A program made the position numbers and the translations under genes. A DNA stretch of 64,000 nucleotides. It comes from CAWBBA01 sp963729795. Lineage in GTDB: Bacteria; Desulfobacterota; Desulfomonilia; Desulfomonilales; Desulfomonilaceae. Under the pieces are notes generated by a model. It was not told the origin of the DNA, ran no database searches, and saw only the letters and a list, made by a program, of their open reading frames with translations. The DNA is taken from positions 14,823 through 78,822 of the forward strand of contig CAVSPC010000063.1 of NCBI GenBank assembly GCA_963729795.1, in the 5' to 3' direction. This document shows, piece by piece, positions 17,880-26,702 of this stretch (its first letter is position 1; the number at the start of each line of letters is the position of its first letter).

Positions 17880-18917
17880 TCAGGGAAACGTGGGAAGCGC
17901 TGTTAGTCCTGCCGTCTCATCAAGCCCCATCATGAGGTTCATGTTCTGGACCGCGGCACCGGATGCTCCTTTGACCAAATTGTCCAACGCGGACATCGCG
18001 ACAACCCACCCGGTTCGTTCGTCGAGTTCCACGGACAGGTGACACTGGTTGGAGCCCCGAACCAGAGCTGTGTCTGGAAAGGTCCCTTTGGGCAGGACCC
18101 TGATGAACGGCTCTGACCGGTAGTAATCCCGATATGCTTCGCGAATGGTATTCTCGGAAATATCGGCTTTCAGAGGCAGGTAAATGGTGCTCACCATGCC
18201 TCGTGCAACAGGAATCAGGTGCGGGGTGAATCTCACTTTTATCGGTCTACCCGCCAATTTAGATAGCTCCTGTTCCATTTCGGGGATATGCCGGTGCCCG
18301 ATGACGCTGTAGGGTTTGAAGCCTTCGCCCACCTCGCAGAAGCTGGTGCCGAGCTTGGCTGCACGGCCCGCTCCGGAAATACCGGACTTAGAGTCTACCA
18401 CCGGGCAACTGGTATCTACCTCACTAAGCCCGATGAGGGGTGCAATCCCCAAAATCGCGGTTGTGGGATAGCATCCCGGATTAGCAACAAGGGAAGTTTT
18501 TCGTATGCTGTCTCGATGAATTTCGGGGAGACCGTATACTGCTTTGTCAAGAAGTGCGGCCGCTTTGTGAGGTCCGTACCACTTTTCGTAAGTTTCCAAG
18601 TTATTGAGGCGAACGTCAGCGGACAGGTCCACCACCTTGAGGCCCGCATCCAGGAGAGGCTGGATCAGGCCCGCGGATTCTCCGTGTGGAAGAGCAAGAA
18701 ATGCGACATCGGCCTGAGCATTGTTCTTCAGTTCATCAAGGGAGCTTAGAGGGAAATCTAGCTCCTTGCGGACAAAGGGAAGCACCTCACCTGCCTTCTT
18801 TCCCGCCCAATTGCGGGAGCTGCCGCCGACGATGGCAGCGTCGGGGTGGGATGCGAGTAGGCGAATAAGCTCCAACCCGGTGTATCCGGTGGCGCCGAAA
18901 ACCAGTGCATGAATCAT
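17880..18917 (-). CDS. argC: N-acetyl-gamma-glutamyl-phosphate reductase
   Basis: The third enzyme of arginine synthesis reduces N-acetylglutamyl phosphate to the semialdehyde with NADPH. The 345-residue length from the ATG at 18917 is standard; the longer frame to 19022 adds 35 residues before the Rossmann start and is not used. Seen: VFGATGYTGLELIRLLASHP (NADP site), the catalytic Cys in VANPGCYPTTAILG near residue 150, and GHRHIPEMEQE with the acid-base His. No other arg genes lie nearby. It sits 130 bases after guaB. Confidence 0.95.
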   Translation of the reverse strand: MIHALVFGATGYTGLELIRLLASHPDAAIVGGSSRNWAGKKAGEVLPFVRKELDFPLSSLDELKNNAQADVAFLALPHGESAGLIQPLLDAGLKVVDLSADVRLNNLETYEKWYGPHKAAALLDKAVYGLPEIHRDSIRKTSLVANPGCYPTTAILGIAPLIGLSEVDTSCPVVDSKSGISGAGRAAKLGTSFCEVGEGFKPYSVIGHRHIPEMEQELSKLAGRPIKVRFTPHLIPVARGMVSTIYLPLKADISENTIREAYRDYYRSEPFIRVLPKGTFPDTALVRGSNQCHLSVELDERTGWVVAMSALDNLVKGASGAAVQNMNLMMGLDETAGLTALPTFP

Positions 18918-19046
18918 CTTATTTATTCCCGTTGAGCGACGGCATCGCAGTTTGAAGCCGTCGAGGACGTTTTCAGAAGTGTTGTATCGTACGACATTTC
19001 CGGAGAGGCAGCCGATGGCCAAGTTGCTTTGTTATGGCTGCCAATT

Positions 19047-20525
19047 TCAGCGAACGTTGCCCACCCATCCGGAATCGAGGCGATAATTGGGGGCTTCCTT
19101 GGTTATGACCACGTCGTGGACGTGAGACTCTTTGAGGCCGGCCGGAGTAATTTTCATGAAATGGGCTTTCGTGCGAAGTTCCTCGAGATTGCGAGCCCCC
19201 AAGTAACCCATGCCAGCTTTGAGACCACCGATGAGCTGATTCACGGAATGCTCCACAGGCCCTTTTGCGGGAACCATTCCCACTATTCCTTCCGGGACCA
19301 ACTTATTTTCCGCCACCCCTTCGTGCTGACCATACCGGTCACGGGATCCTTCTCTCATGGCCTCCAGAGACCCCATCCCGCGGTAAGACTTGTACGAACG
19401 GCCCTGGTAGAGCACCATCTCACCAGGACTTTCATCGGTTCCTGCAAACAGCCCTCCGATCATGACGGTATGAGCGCCTGCGGCCAAAGCTTTCGTGATG
19501 TCACCCGAGAATTTGATACCACCATCGGCTATAAGCGGAACTCCATATTCAGAGGCCTTTTTCGCGCACTCCATGATTGCACTTATCTGAGGCACGCCAA
19601 CCCCTGCGACTATGCGCGTAGTGCAAATCGAGCCCGGACCGACACCTATCTTTATCCCGTCTACGCCTGCTTTCACGAGATCTTCCACCGCGTCAGCCGT
19701 AGCCACATTGCCGCCAATCACCTGGACATCTCTGAAATTCCGTTTGATGTCACCGATTGCATCCATGACATTCTTTGAGTGGCCGTGGGCACTGTCGACG
19801 ACGATCACATCAACTCCCCGACCCAGAAGCGCGGCCACCCGTTCTTCTCGGTCAGGGCCCACCCCCACTCCAGCTCCTACGCGCAGGCGACCGAGCGGGT
19901 CCTTTGCCGAATCGGGGAATGTAATGGCTTTCTGTATATCTTTAATGGTGATAAGGCCCTTGAGGCGATTGTCTTTGTCGACGACCAGCAGTTTTTCAAT
20001 GCGGTGCTTGTGCAGCAAGGCTTTGGATTCTTCAATACCGATCTTGTCGTCTACAGTAACCAGGTTGTCGCGGGTCATGACTTCCGCAACTTTGAGATCC
20101 ATGTCTTCCACGAAGCGGAGGTCTCGGTTTGTCAGGATTCCGGTCAAATAGCCGTTTACGGTAACCGGAACGCCTGAAATATGGTATTTCTTCATTATTT
20201 GGAGAGCATCCGCTATTTTCTGATCCGGATTGATAGTGATGGGATCTACGATCATCCCCGATTCCGACCGTTTGACCCGATCCACTTCTCTAGCCTGATC
20301 TTTTATAGCGAGGTTACGATGGATAATCCCGATCCCGCCCTGCCGAGCGAGACTGATAGCCATTTCGGATTCGGTCACTGTGTCCATGGCCGCGCTGATC
20401 AGGGGGATGGTGAGGACGATTTCCCTGGTCAATCGCGTCAAAACATCGACCTCGGAAGGAAGTATTTCCGAATAGCAAGGCTTTAGGATTACATCGTCAA
20501 AGGTGAGAGACTCGCTGATTACCAT
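19047..20525 (-). CDS. guaB: IMP dehydrogenase
   Basis: The 492-residue enzyme oxidises IMP to XMP, the committed step to GMP. Seen: the N-terminal LTFDDVILKPCYSEILPSEV, two CBS domains (about 92-205), then the barrel with DSAHGHSKNVMDAI. The active-site loop GPGSICTTRIVAGVGVPQ carries the catalytic Cys (near residue 305). The flap region contains YRGMGSLEAM. GGAG lies eight bases before the ATG. It probably heads the minus-strand group that includes argC. Confidence 0.96.
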   Translation of the reverse strand: MVISESLTFDDVILKPCYSEILPSEVDVLTRLTREIVLTIPLISAAMDTVTESEMAISLARQGGIGIIHRNLAIKDQAREVDRVKRSESGMIVDPITINPDQKIADALQIMKKYHISGVPVTVNGYLTGILTNRDLRFVEDMDLKVAEVMTRDNLVTVDDKIGIEESKALLHKHRIEKLLVVDKDNRLKGLITIKDIQKAITFPDSAKDPLGRLRVGAGVGVGPDREERVAALLGRGVDVIVVDSAHGHSKNVMDAIGDIKRNFRDVQVIGGNVATADAVEDLVKAGVDGIKIGVGPGSICTTRIVAGVGVPQISAIMECAKKASEYGVPLIADGGIKFSGDITKALAAGAHTVMIGGLFAGTDESPGEMVLYQGRSYKSYRGMGSLEAMREGSRDRYGQHEGVAENKLVPEGIVGMVPAKGPVEHSVNQLIGGLKAGMGYLGARNLEELRTKAHFMKITPAGLKESHVHDVVITKEAPNYRLDSGWVGNVR

Positions 20526-20640
20526 CCAATTTTCTCCATCCTAAGGTGTGGGATGAATTTCCTTCTCCCGAAGTAAGCGCTCAACATAGTCGCGACCGTC
20601 TTCAGGATCAACTGGAACTTTTAGGGCAATGTAAGCATTT

Positions 20641-20770
20641 TTTCTCGTTCCCGGGCTCTGCCTGGGAATGCCTGTCGAGAGGCTCTGCCTCGACTATGAT
20701 GGAGAAATAAACCAGTTAACGGGCGGAGCCCGCGAGATTTGGATTCCCAGGCAGAGCCTGGGAACCAGAA
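20641..20770 (+). repeat. Structured ~130-nt repeat, copy 1 (GTTCCCGGGCTCTGCCTGGGAA type)
   Basis: The ends are self-complementary (GGCTCTGCCTGGGAA at the left, TTCCCAGGCAGAGCCTGGGAAC at the right). Inside are a GAGGCTCTGCCTC hairpin and a GCGGAGCCCGC hairpin. The same layout recurs at 21979-22107 (shortened) and, inverted, at 59330-59450. The rest of 20526-20640 shows no gene. Confidence 0.65.
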
Positions 20771-20799
20771 AAACCAAACGAGGTTTGGCTCCCGGTACT

Positions 20800-21711
20800 T
20801 TAACGGACTGCCGGCGGGCTCGCCTCGATTGCCCGGGTTTCCTCCAATGCCTTGGTTATTGATCCGGCAACGGAGCTTGTGAACAGGCCAAATAAACTTT
20901 CCCACTTCTTCTTTGGGTAAACCAGTACGGGTTCTGTCTTGATGCCGCCCAGCTTTGCTGCAATTTTTGCCGCATCGTAAAAGTTGCCTATGGTATCCAC
21001 CAATCCCAACTCTTTGGCCTTCTCGCCAGTAAAGAACCGTCCGTCCGCAATCTCGTGGAGTTTGTCCTTATCTATCTTACCCTTACGACCGGCTGCCACA
21101 TCGGAAATGAACTGCTCGTGAACTTCGGCGGCGAAGTTCTCCAAAATGGCTTTCTCGTCGGCGGTCAAAGGCCTTACGCCTGTTCCCAGATCCTTATACT
21201 TACCGGCTTTGATAATGTTTACGTCCACGCCGATCTTTTCGATAACTTTGTGAATTTCGGGCAGCATCATGATGACCCCGATGCTCCCCGTAATGGTTCC
21301 CCGGGAACAGACAATGTTGTTTGTACTGCTTGCTATATAGTAAGCCGCCGAAGCCCCCACGGTTTCCATGGAAGCGACAACAGGCTTCTTTTTCTTAACT
21401 TTGTCGATTTCTCGATAGATCTCCTGGGCAGGTGCAACCGTACCGCCGGGGGAGTTAATGCGGATCAGAATCGCCTTGATGGAGGAATTCTTTGCAAACT
21501 TACGCAACTGTTTGAGTGTCTCGTCCGAGGACATGATTGTTCCCTCGATATTGATCACTCCAATTTTGTTGCCGGTCTCAAATACTCGTTTCAATGTAGT
21601 ATTTTCTATACCTTCATTGGAAACGAGCGAAACTGCCACGAGCACCGCCACAAATCCAGCCACTAGAAAAAGAATAACAAGGATGGCTACGCCGGTCCTC
21701 GATTTCTTCAT
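20800..21711 (-). CDS. sppA: Signal peptide peptidase SppA (short, membrane-bound serine protease)
   Basis: The 303-residue product starts at the ATG at 21711, about seven bases after GAGGGGAG; the frame to 21753 is not needed. A single N-terminal membrane segment (VAILVILFLVAGFVAVLVAV) anchors a ClpP-like protease domain. The nucleophile Ser is in VGASAAYYIAS and the general-base Lys in AGKYKDLGTGVRP, the Ser/Lys dyad of the short SppA type. INSPGGTVAPAQEIY forms the oxyanion region. It degrades cleaved signal peptides in the inner membrane. Confidence 0.93.
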   Translation of the reverse strand: MKKSRTGVAILVILFLVAGFVAVLVAVSLVSNEGIENTTLKRVFETGNKIGVINIEGTIMSSDETLKQLRKFAKNSSIKAILIRINSPGGTVAPAQEIYREIDKVKKKKPVVASMETVGASAAYYIASSTNNIVCSRGTITGSIGVIMMLPEIHKVIEKIGVDVNIIKAGKYKDLGTGVRPLTADEKAILENFAAEVHEQFISDVAAGRKGKIDKDKLHEIADGRFFTGEKAKELGLVDTIGNFYDAAKIAAKLGGIKTEPVLVYPKKKWESLFGLFTSSVAGSITKALEETRAIEASPPAVR

Positions 21712-21866
21712 GGTACGTCTCCCCTCTGACCAAGCCTCAAGAATTAAGCCCAAATATCAAGAAGTTGGCCGATGAATCCCTCAAAGAATATTAAAGACTA
21801 GCAGAATTTTTGGTCCCTCGCAAGGGTCGCAACGAGACCAATCTAGTCCCTGAGTTACGAGGAGCA

Positions 21867-21943
21867 AAAGATTGTCATTGCGACTCTCGCGGGACGCAGG
21901 AATCAATTGTAGGGGCGGACCCGTGCTGCCCTGGGTCCGCCCC
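21867..21943. repeat. Two short palindromic repeats
   Basis: An incomplete TTGTCATTGCGA copy with CTCTCGCGGGA is followed by TGTAGGGGCGGACCC...GGGTCCGCCCCTACA (21910-21943). Together with the next two repeats they fill the 660-base gap between sppA and the XRE gene. Confidence 0.5.
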
Positions 21944-21978
21944 TACATGCCGCGGATCAATGCGTGCCCCGGACTGTT

Positions 21979-22107
21979 TCTCGTTCCCAGTCCCGCGTCT
22001 CGCGGGACTGCCTGAAAATGCCTGCCTGGGAGGCTCTGCCTCCACTAGGTTTGCGGGAAGAGCCCGCGGGATATGGATTCCCAGGCGGAGCATGGGAACC
22101 AGAAAAT
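21979..22107 (+). repeat. Structured repeat, copy 2 (shortened centre)
   Basis: It begins CTCGTTCCCAGTCCCGCG and ends GGATTCCCAGGCGGAGCATGGGAACCAGAAA. It keeps the outer arms and the GAGGCTCTGCCTC and GCGGGAAGAGCCCGC hairpins of copy 1 but lacks part of the centre. Confidence 0.55.
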
Positions 22108-22167
22108 TCCGCGGACGCGGAGGAACCGCATCATTTGACTCCCGGCATGCACGTGGCTGAATAAGGA

Positions 22168-22222
22168 ATAGTGGGGCAGGCATCTTGCCTGCCTTGGTGA
22201 CAGGCAAGATGCCTGTCCCACC
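22168..22222. repeat. GTGGGGCAGGC palindromic repeat
   Basis: GGCAGGCATCTTGCCTGCC is followed by GACAGGCAAGATGCCTGTCCCACC. It is the same family as at 41917-41985, 50040-50098 and 56045-56180. Confidence 0.6.
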
Positions 22223-22378
22223 GGCCTGAGCGATGCGGTTCATCCCGTGCGCCACGAGATTCACGACATCCTGCGGGCTGATCAGGTTTCTCCAGAAGAC
22301 ATTGACAAGGCATTGAGACCGAAGAAGATATATGAAAGTAATCCGGAATCCCACACCTTTTATTGGGACGAAGACTGA
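22223..22378 (+). pseudogene. Possible gene remnant upstream of the XRE gene
   Basis: One frame stays open from the end of the repeat (about 22223) to a TGA at 22376-22378. It reads like real protein (HEIHDILRADQVSPEDIDKA, then KIYESNPESHTFYWDED). It has no start codon with a ribosome site; its 5' side is the palindromic repeat. The next gene starts one base after its stop, as in a coupled operon. The best reading is a gene whose 5' part was lost or replaced at the repeat. No family is recognised. Confidence 0.35.
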
Positions 22379-22379
22379 C

Positions 22380-22730
22380 ATGACCGAAGGAAAGCGCAGT
22401 TCTGACGCAGTTGAGTGGGCGTGCAACCAATACATCAAAAATGACCCTGAAAGGGTCGCTCACCTAGAACTCTTGCGCAAACAATCTGCTCTTGCCAGGC
22501 AAATCTACGATATCCGTAATAGACTGCACATGACACGCGAAGACCTTGCTGAATTCTCAGGTCTGACTCCGGAGGCCATTGAAGATCTCGAAGAAACCGA
22601 CTACGACGGTGACTGGGATGAAGCAGTCAATAAGATTAACAGGGCTTTTCACTGTTGGGTTTCAGACGTGATCATCCCCGTAGCCCGCATGACGCCGGAT
22701 GACTACTCTGTGAAGGTTGTGAACGCGTGA
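22380..22730 (+). CDS. XRE-type helix-turn-helix regulator (possible antitoxin)
   Basis: The product is 116 residues from the ATG at 22380; an in-frame ATG at 22332 would add 16. The centre holds a Cro/C1-type helix-turn-helix: LARQIYDIRNRLHMTREDLA, then EFSGLTPEAIEDLEETDYDG. The C-terminal 40 residues are not recognised. It follows a possible gene remnant by one base, which recalls HigBA-like toxin-antitoxin pairs with the partner now broken; this is inference. Confidence 0.65.
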   Translation: MTEGKRSSDAVEWACNQYIKNDPERVAHLELLRKQSALARQIYDIRNRLHMTREDLAEFSGLTPEAIEDLEETDYDGDWDEAVNKINRAFHCWVSDVIIPVARMTPDDYSVKVVNA

Positions 22731-22785
22731 CCGGCAGGTTGTAATGCTCGAAACAGCGACGCAGCGGATTTAAGGAAAATAAAGA

Positions 22786-22832
22786 GAAAACAGCGTTCTC
22801 CGCTTTCTCCGCGATCTCCGCGGTAAACGATT
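22786..22832. repeat. TCTCCGCGNTCTCCGCGGT repeat
   Basis: A run of TTCTCCGC units ends in CTCCGCGGTAAACG. Inverted or direct relatives lie at 23654-23690, 23815-23845, 48985-49020 and 49272-49305. Confidence 0.5.
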
Positions 22833-22846
22833 GCCTCTTCCCTTAA

Positions 22847-23626
22847 CTACTCCATCGGCATTTCGACAATTCCCAAGCTTCCTTTCAGCCCTTCCGTTTC
22901 CTCGTGCCCGGTTAGTTTCAAGAATGCCTTTTCCAGGTTGCCCTTTGTCCTGGCAATGGTGTTCTTTATGTTGGCAGGAGTATCGGAAGCTATGATCTTC
23001 CCCTTGTGAATGATCGTGATCATAGTGCATATCTCTTCAGCAACCCCAAGAGTGTGTGTCGACATAAAAACGGCCATCCCATGACTGCGGGCCATCTGCA
23101 TGAACAGGTCCTTCACCAGACGCACTCCGCGTGGGTCCAATCCCACCATAGGTTCGTCGATAATAAAGATCTTCGGACGGTGAAGCAGTGCCGCACTTAT
23201 TATGAGACGTTGCTTCATACCGTGCGAATAACCTTCAATGAGTTCGTCTTTCCAGTCGGCCAGTTCGAAGATCTCGAGGTACTGCATTCCGATCTTCTCC
23301 AGGTGGCCGTTATCCACCCCATAGATTCCCGCGCTGAATTGAAGAAACTCCCAGCCGGTTAGCTTCTCATAAAGGTATGGCCTATCGGGAACAAAGCCGG
23401 TGATGGCCTTCGCTTTCTCAGGTTCCTTTGCCAGGTCGTGGCCGCCAAGGATTATGGTTCCCGCGTCAGGCTTCATCAGGCCTGCAAGCATGCGGATCGT
23501 CGTGGTCTTGCCCGCGCCGTTCGGCCCGAGAAATCCCATCACTTCGCAGGGTGGGACATGCAGTCCTATTTGGTCTACGGCCAGTGTCTTGCCGAACCTC
23601 TTTGTCAGGTTTTCGATATGAATCAT
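22847..23626 (-). CDS. ABC transporter ATP-binding protein
   Basis: The 259-residue product starts at the ATG at 23626. Walker A is GFLGPNGAGKTTTIRML and the signature is EGYSHGMKQRLIISAALLHR, with Met-Lys where LSGGQ is usual, a common variant in CcmA/NatA-type exporters. Walker B is IFIIDEPMVGLD and the switch His is in MSTHTLGVAEE. No permease gene lies next to it, so the transported substrate is unknown. Short accgcagag-type repeats flank it (22786-22832 and 23654-23690). Confidence 0.88.
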   Translation of the reverse strand: MIHIENLTKRFGKTLAVDQIGLHVPPCEVMGFLGPNGAGKTTTIRMLAGLMKPDAGTIILGGHDLAKEPEKAKAITGFVPDRPYLYEKLTGWEFLQFSAGIYGVDNGHLEKIGMQYLEIFELADWKDELIEGYSHGMKQRLIISAALLHRPKIFIIDEPMVGLDPRGVRLVKDLFMQMARSHGMAVFMSTHTLGVAEEICTMITIIHKGKIIASDTPANIKNTIARTKGNLEKAFLKLTGHEETEGLKGSLGIVEMPME

Positions 23627-23653
23627 CTTATGTAACCATTCAGCGGGCCTCAA

Positions 23654-23845
23654 GATTCACCGCAGAGTCCGCAGAGAACGCAGAGATAAAAAGCTTATTC
23701 AATGCCGAGTCGGTCATCGCGCGTACAGTCGGGCAGTCATTGCCTTTCCCACGTTCGCGAGATCACGTATCGTAATCTGCCTTGCCCTAAGTGCACAGAC
23801 GTTCTGAACAAACACTATTCTCCGCGTTCTCCGCGGTGAACCATG
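23654..23845. repeat. Inverted pair of accgcagag repeats
   Basis: ATTCACCGCAGAGTCCGCAGAGAACGCAGAG (about 23654-23685) is facing TTCTCCGCGTTCTCCGCGGTGAAC (about 23817-23840). They enclose about 130 bases without a gene, between the ABC ATPase and the transglutaminase-like gene. Confidence 0.55.
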
Positions 23846-23885
23846 TCCATGTTATTTCAAATCATATCGTAACGCATCTGTTCCA

Positions 23886-25376
23886 CTATTTTACCTCCAA
23901 AACCTTCAGTCGGAGTCGCCCGAGGAAAGATATGACGTTAGCGTGCTTGTCCACATCGCCATAAAGGAGCGTCACGTACGAAGGGGTCACAGGGAGCTTG
24001 TTCCTAAGCGGATCTCCCGTGAACCATCTCTTTCCTGCCCAGTATGCAGCCCACGCATGATAGTAGAGACCACCATCAGCATAAATCAATCCAACTGCCA
24101 TTTTAGCCGGAAGCCCAATCGCTCTCGCGAGCGACACAGCCAGAATGGCGTGCTCCTGGCAAGCCCCTTGCTTTGTCTTCAACACTGTGTACACGTCCGG
24201 GACCGACGCGGTCGGGACTTTTTTCAAATATTTGAACACCCACTTGTTGATGAGCGCTGCTGCCTTGATGGGATTTTTTTCTCCCCCAACAATTTCCCGA
24301 GCCTTTTGAATTATCTCCGAGTTGTCGCTCCTAACAAAAGGAGAAGTGGCCAGGAAAGGTACCATTGTAGGATCCTTGCAGGGGAGGGTATACGTGGCCT
24401 TCGGGAGAGTTTCCCTGGTGATTACGATATCGGAGCCTTTCAATGATTGTCGGAAATCATCGCTCGGAATCGCCCAGTCCTTGCCGCCCTGAATGCGCAG
24501 CCGAACCAGCTTGAGATCGTCTCTGTCGGGAATGGAGCCTTCCAAAGGCACTGCTGCCAGAGAGATCATGTCGGGCAGCTCACGAGTCGCATGCATCTCC
24601 CGCATAATTTCGGCCTTGTCCGAACGCGTAACCGTAATCCCCAGCGGCATGCGCCCTTTCAGTAGGCGACCCTGGTCATCTATCCACGTGGTCAGTTCCA
24701 AGTTGCGTAAAGAGGCGTGCACTCGCCAGGCTTGCACTTTCTTCCCCGCCACTTCCAGGTCAGCTTTTTCCAAAACTTTAATGGCCGCGTTCCATTTGTG
24801 CCCATCCAGGGGATCGAAGATAGGCAGTCGAATCTCCTCGCCGACGTGCAAGCCCGTGAGCGGGACAGGCAATCCCAGCGACCTTGATATCCGGGGCCTT
24901 TCGTAAAGTTTGAGTCGTTTGACTCCACCGCCCTTTGAGGCCGGCATTTCAAGGATGAGATCTCTCCCTTCCATGTGGCCTTTTTGCTCGAATGAGATGA
25001 TGCCGGACGATACTTTCAAATGAAAGGATATCAGCCGGAAGTTTCCGTCCAGGGTGGAGTGGGTGAAGATTCGAACCGGCTTTATCTGGCCTTGAAGGTT
25101 CAAGGAAATGTTTAATTCGTCCCGAAGCGTCCATTGGTCGCCATTCCGGAATTGCCTGGAACGACCATAGCCCGCGTAGGAGCCTCCGATTTGAATGAGA
25201 AACCAATCATCTGATTCAGCCGGAGAAATCTGGAAGGTCTCCGTGATTTCCGAACTCCCACCGGGAAGGTAGCGGTCCGCCAGTAGTGTACCCAAGAGTG
25301 CAACCCAGACGCCCACAATTGCGGCGGTTAACAGAGGACTAAAGCGTAATCTTGAACGTCGCAAGAAACGGAACAT
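23886..25376 (-). CDS. Transglutaminase-like cysteine peptidase, membrane anchored
   Basis: The 496-residue product has one N-terminal membrane segment (LLTAAIVGVWVALLGTLLAD). A long beta-rich extracytoplasmic region (about 45-330) follows, then a transglutaminase-like domain. The catalytic triad is visible: Cys in TKQGACQEHAILAVSLARAI, His in GGLYYHAWAAYW, Asp in RWFTGDPLRN. Members act as peptidases or amide-forming enzymes in the envelope. The substrate cannot be told. No coupled neighbour is seen. Confidence 0.82.
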   Translation of the reverse strand: MFRFLRRSRLRFSPLLTAAIVGVWVALLGTLLADRYLPGGSSEITETFQISPAESDDWFLIQIGGSYAGYGRSRQFRNGDQWTLRDELNISLNLQGQIKPVRIFTHSTLDGNFRLISFHLKVSSGIISFEQKGHMEGRDLILEMPASKGGGVKRLKLYERPRISRSLGLPVPLTGLHVGEEIRLPIFDPLDGHKWNAAIKVLEKADLEVAGKKVQAWRVHASLRNLELTTWIDDQGRLLKGRMPLGITVTRSDKAEIMREMHATRELPDMISLAAVPLEGSIPDRDDLKLVRLRIQGGKDWAIPSDDFRQSLKGSDIVITRETLPKATYTLPCKDPTMVPFLATSPFVRSDNSEIIQKAREIVGGEKNPIKAAALINKWVFKYLKKVPTASVPDVYTVLKTKQGACQEHAILAVSLARAIGLPAKMAVGLIYADGGLYYHAWAAYWAGKRWFTGDPLRNKLPVTPSYVTLLYGDVDKHANVISFLGRLRLKVLEVK

Positions 25377-25474
25377 AAGCTATTGAACCAACTTGCTGTA
25401 AGAATATCAGCGTGCGCCAGCGGCTTGCGGAAGCCGTTTCATGAAGGCAAGCGTTGCCGTGCACCGATTTGTTT

Positions 25475-26140
25475 TCACACGAAACGGCCTTTGAGGGTTT
25501 TAAGGAGATCTTCATTATTTTTCAAAACTTGCTCCGCCTTGGATTCGGTCATGCCGGCACCCACTAGGATTTTCAGGGCGGATTCACGGGTTATGAGATC
25601 GCCTGGGTCATGGGTATCCGTGTTAACTATCAGTCGAGCGCCCTGACTGAAGGCAGTAGTCGCCACATGGCCGTTGGTAATACTATGGCCTGCTCTGGCA
25701 GTGATTTCCAGAAAGACCCCCTTATCCGCGGCCAGCCTGGCTTCAGCGGGGCTAACAAATCCAGGATGAGCGAGTATGTCCGCGCCTGCCTCGATGCCGG
25801 CACGATTTGTCCCCGGTGCCACAGGTTCGACGGGCGACTCGCCATGCACTACAACGAATACTGCTCCGAGCTTTCTCGCTCGGTCTACCAGTTCCGCTAT
25901 TTGGCCCGGCGGTGCGTGTGTGATTTCAATCCCGGGAATGACGAAAGTCTCTTGAAATCGGTTTAGCTCGCCGGCAACCTTAACTAACCTGGGAACAAGC
26001 CAATCCAGGTTGGATCCGTCCGCGTGATCCGCCAGACCAATGGCTCGATATCCGATATTGCAGGCCCTGCGCACCAATTCGCTTGGAATAAGGGCCCCGT
26101 CACTCAAAATGCTGTGAGTGTGAAAGTCAATCAAGTTCAC
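25475..26140 (-). CDS. PHP-family metal-dependent phosphoesterase
   Basis: The 221-residue product has the PHP motifs: DFHTHSILSDG (motif I), LADHADGSNLDW (motif II), GIEITHA, then ILAHPGFVS and NTDTHDPGDL (motif IV). These His/Asp residues bind two or three metals. Histidinol-phosphate phosphatases and many uncharacterised phosphoesterases share the domain. The exact substrate is open. It is monocistronic. Confidence 0.85.
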   Translation of the reverse strand: MNLIDFHTHSILSDGALIPSELVRRACNIGYRAIGLADHADGSNLDWLVPRLVKVAGELNRFQETFVIPGIEITHAPPGQIAELVDRARKLGAVFVVVHGESPVEPVAPGTNRAGIEAGADILAHPGFVSPAEARLAADKGVFLEITARAGHSITNGHVATTAFSQGARLIVNTDTHDPGDLITRESALKILVGAGMTESKAEQVLKNNEDLLKTLKGRFV

Positions 26141-26186
26141 CTCCGGTGGGGCGATCCGATATCACGAGCGGCTGACATTTCTTAAG

Positions 26187-26408
26187 AATTCTATTGCGTC
26201 TTGTCGAGGCATGATTTTGGTGTGAGACCGATTCGCTTTCAAGCAAGTGATACCGAGTTTCCGGTAGGGGCGGGTTTCAAACCCGCCCCTACATGTCAGC
26301 GTGCTCGCGCACGCGGTCCCGCGGAACGCGGGGCATATTGGAAAAACCTTTGCCAACTACTATGAAGATTCTATTACGTCTTATCGAGGCATGATTTTGG
26401 TGTAAGAC
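26187..26408. repeat. Pair of ~43-bp direct repeats around a palindrome
   Basis: ATTCTATTGCGTCTTGTCGAGGCATGATTTTGG (near 26188) recurs as ATTCTATTACGTCTTATCGAGGCATGATTTTGG (near 26363), each followed by TGT[GA]AGAC. Between them are a TAGGGGCGGGTTTCAAACCCGCCCCTA palindrome (26262-26293) and CGCGGTCCCGCGGAACGCGGG. The spacing is about 175 bp. Confidence 0.6.
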
Positions 26409-26588
26409 ACCATCTTGATTTGCCTGCCTCTACAGAATACATGGACGTGACAAAAACTCCAAGTGCACATCAAGGTTTCTGGTTAACCCCTCGGCTTGGA
26501 GTGGCGATATAGTCTCATTGCGAACGAAGCGAAGCATTCTTCAGTAGGGCAGCCATCTTGCGAGTCATTAAGCGACAGGAAAGGCGCC

Positions 26589-26702
26589 CATAGGCGTTAA
26601 AATAAGCCTATCTTCACCCCCCTTTAAAAAAGGTGGGAAGGGGAGATTTGGATCTAAGTGGTTGAAAATCCCCCTAAATCCCCCTTTAGAAAAGGGGGGC
26701 TT
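26589..26702. repeat. CATAGGCGTTAA end plus CCCCCTTTAGAAAAGGGGGG repeat
   Basis: A CATAGGCGTTAA stretch matches the terminal repeat of the 165-bp element at 59450-59614. It is followed by CACCCCCCTTTAAAAAAGGTGGG and AATCCCCCTAAATCCCCCTTTAGAAAAGGGGGG. No gene is seen from 26141 to 27043 (about 900 bases). Confidence 0.5.

Noticed and set aside
19029..19778. A 249-codon plus-strand frame
   Set aside because: It is the reverse shadow of guaB, which carries all IMP dehydrogenase motifs.
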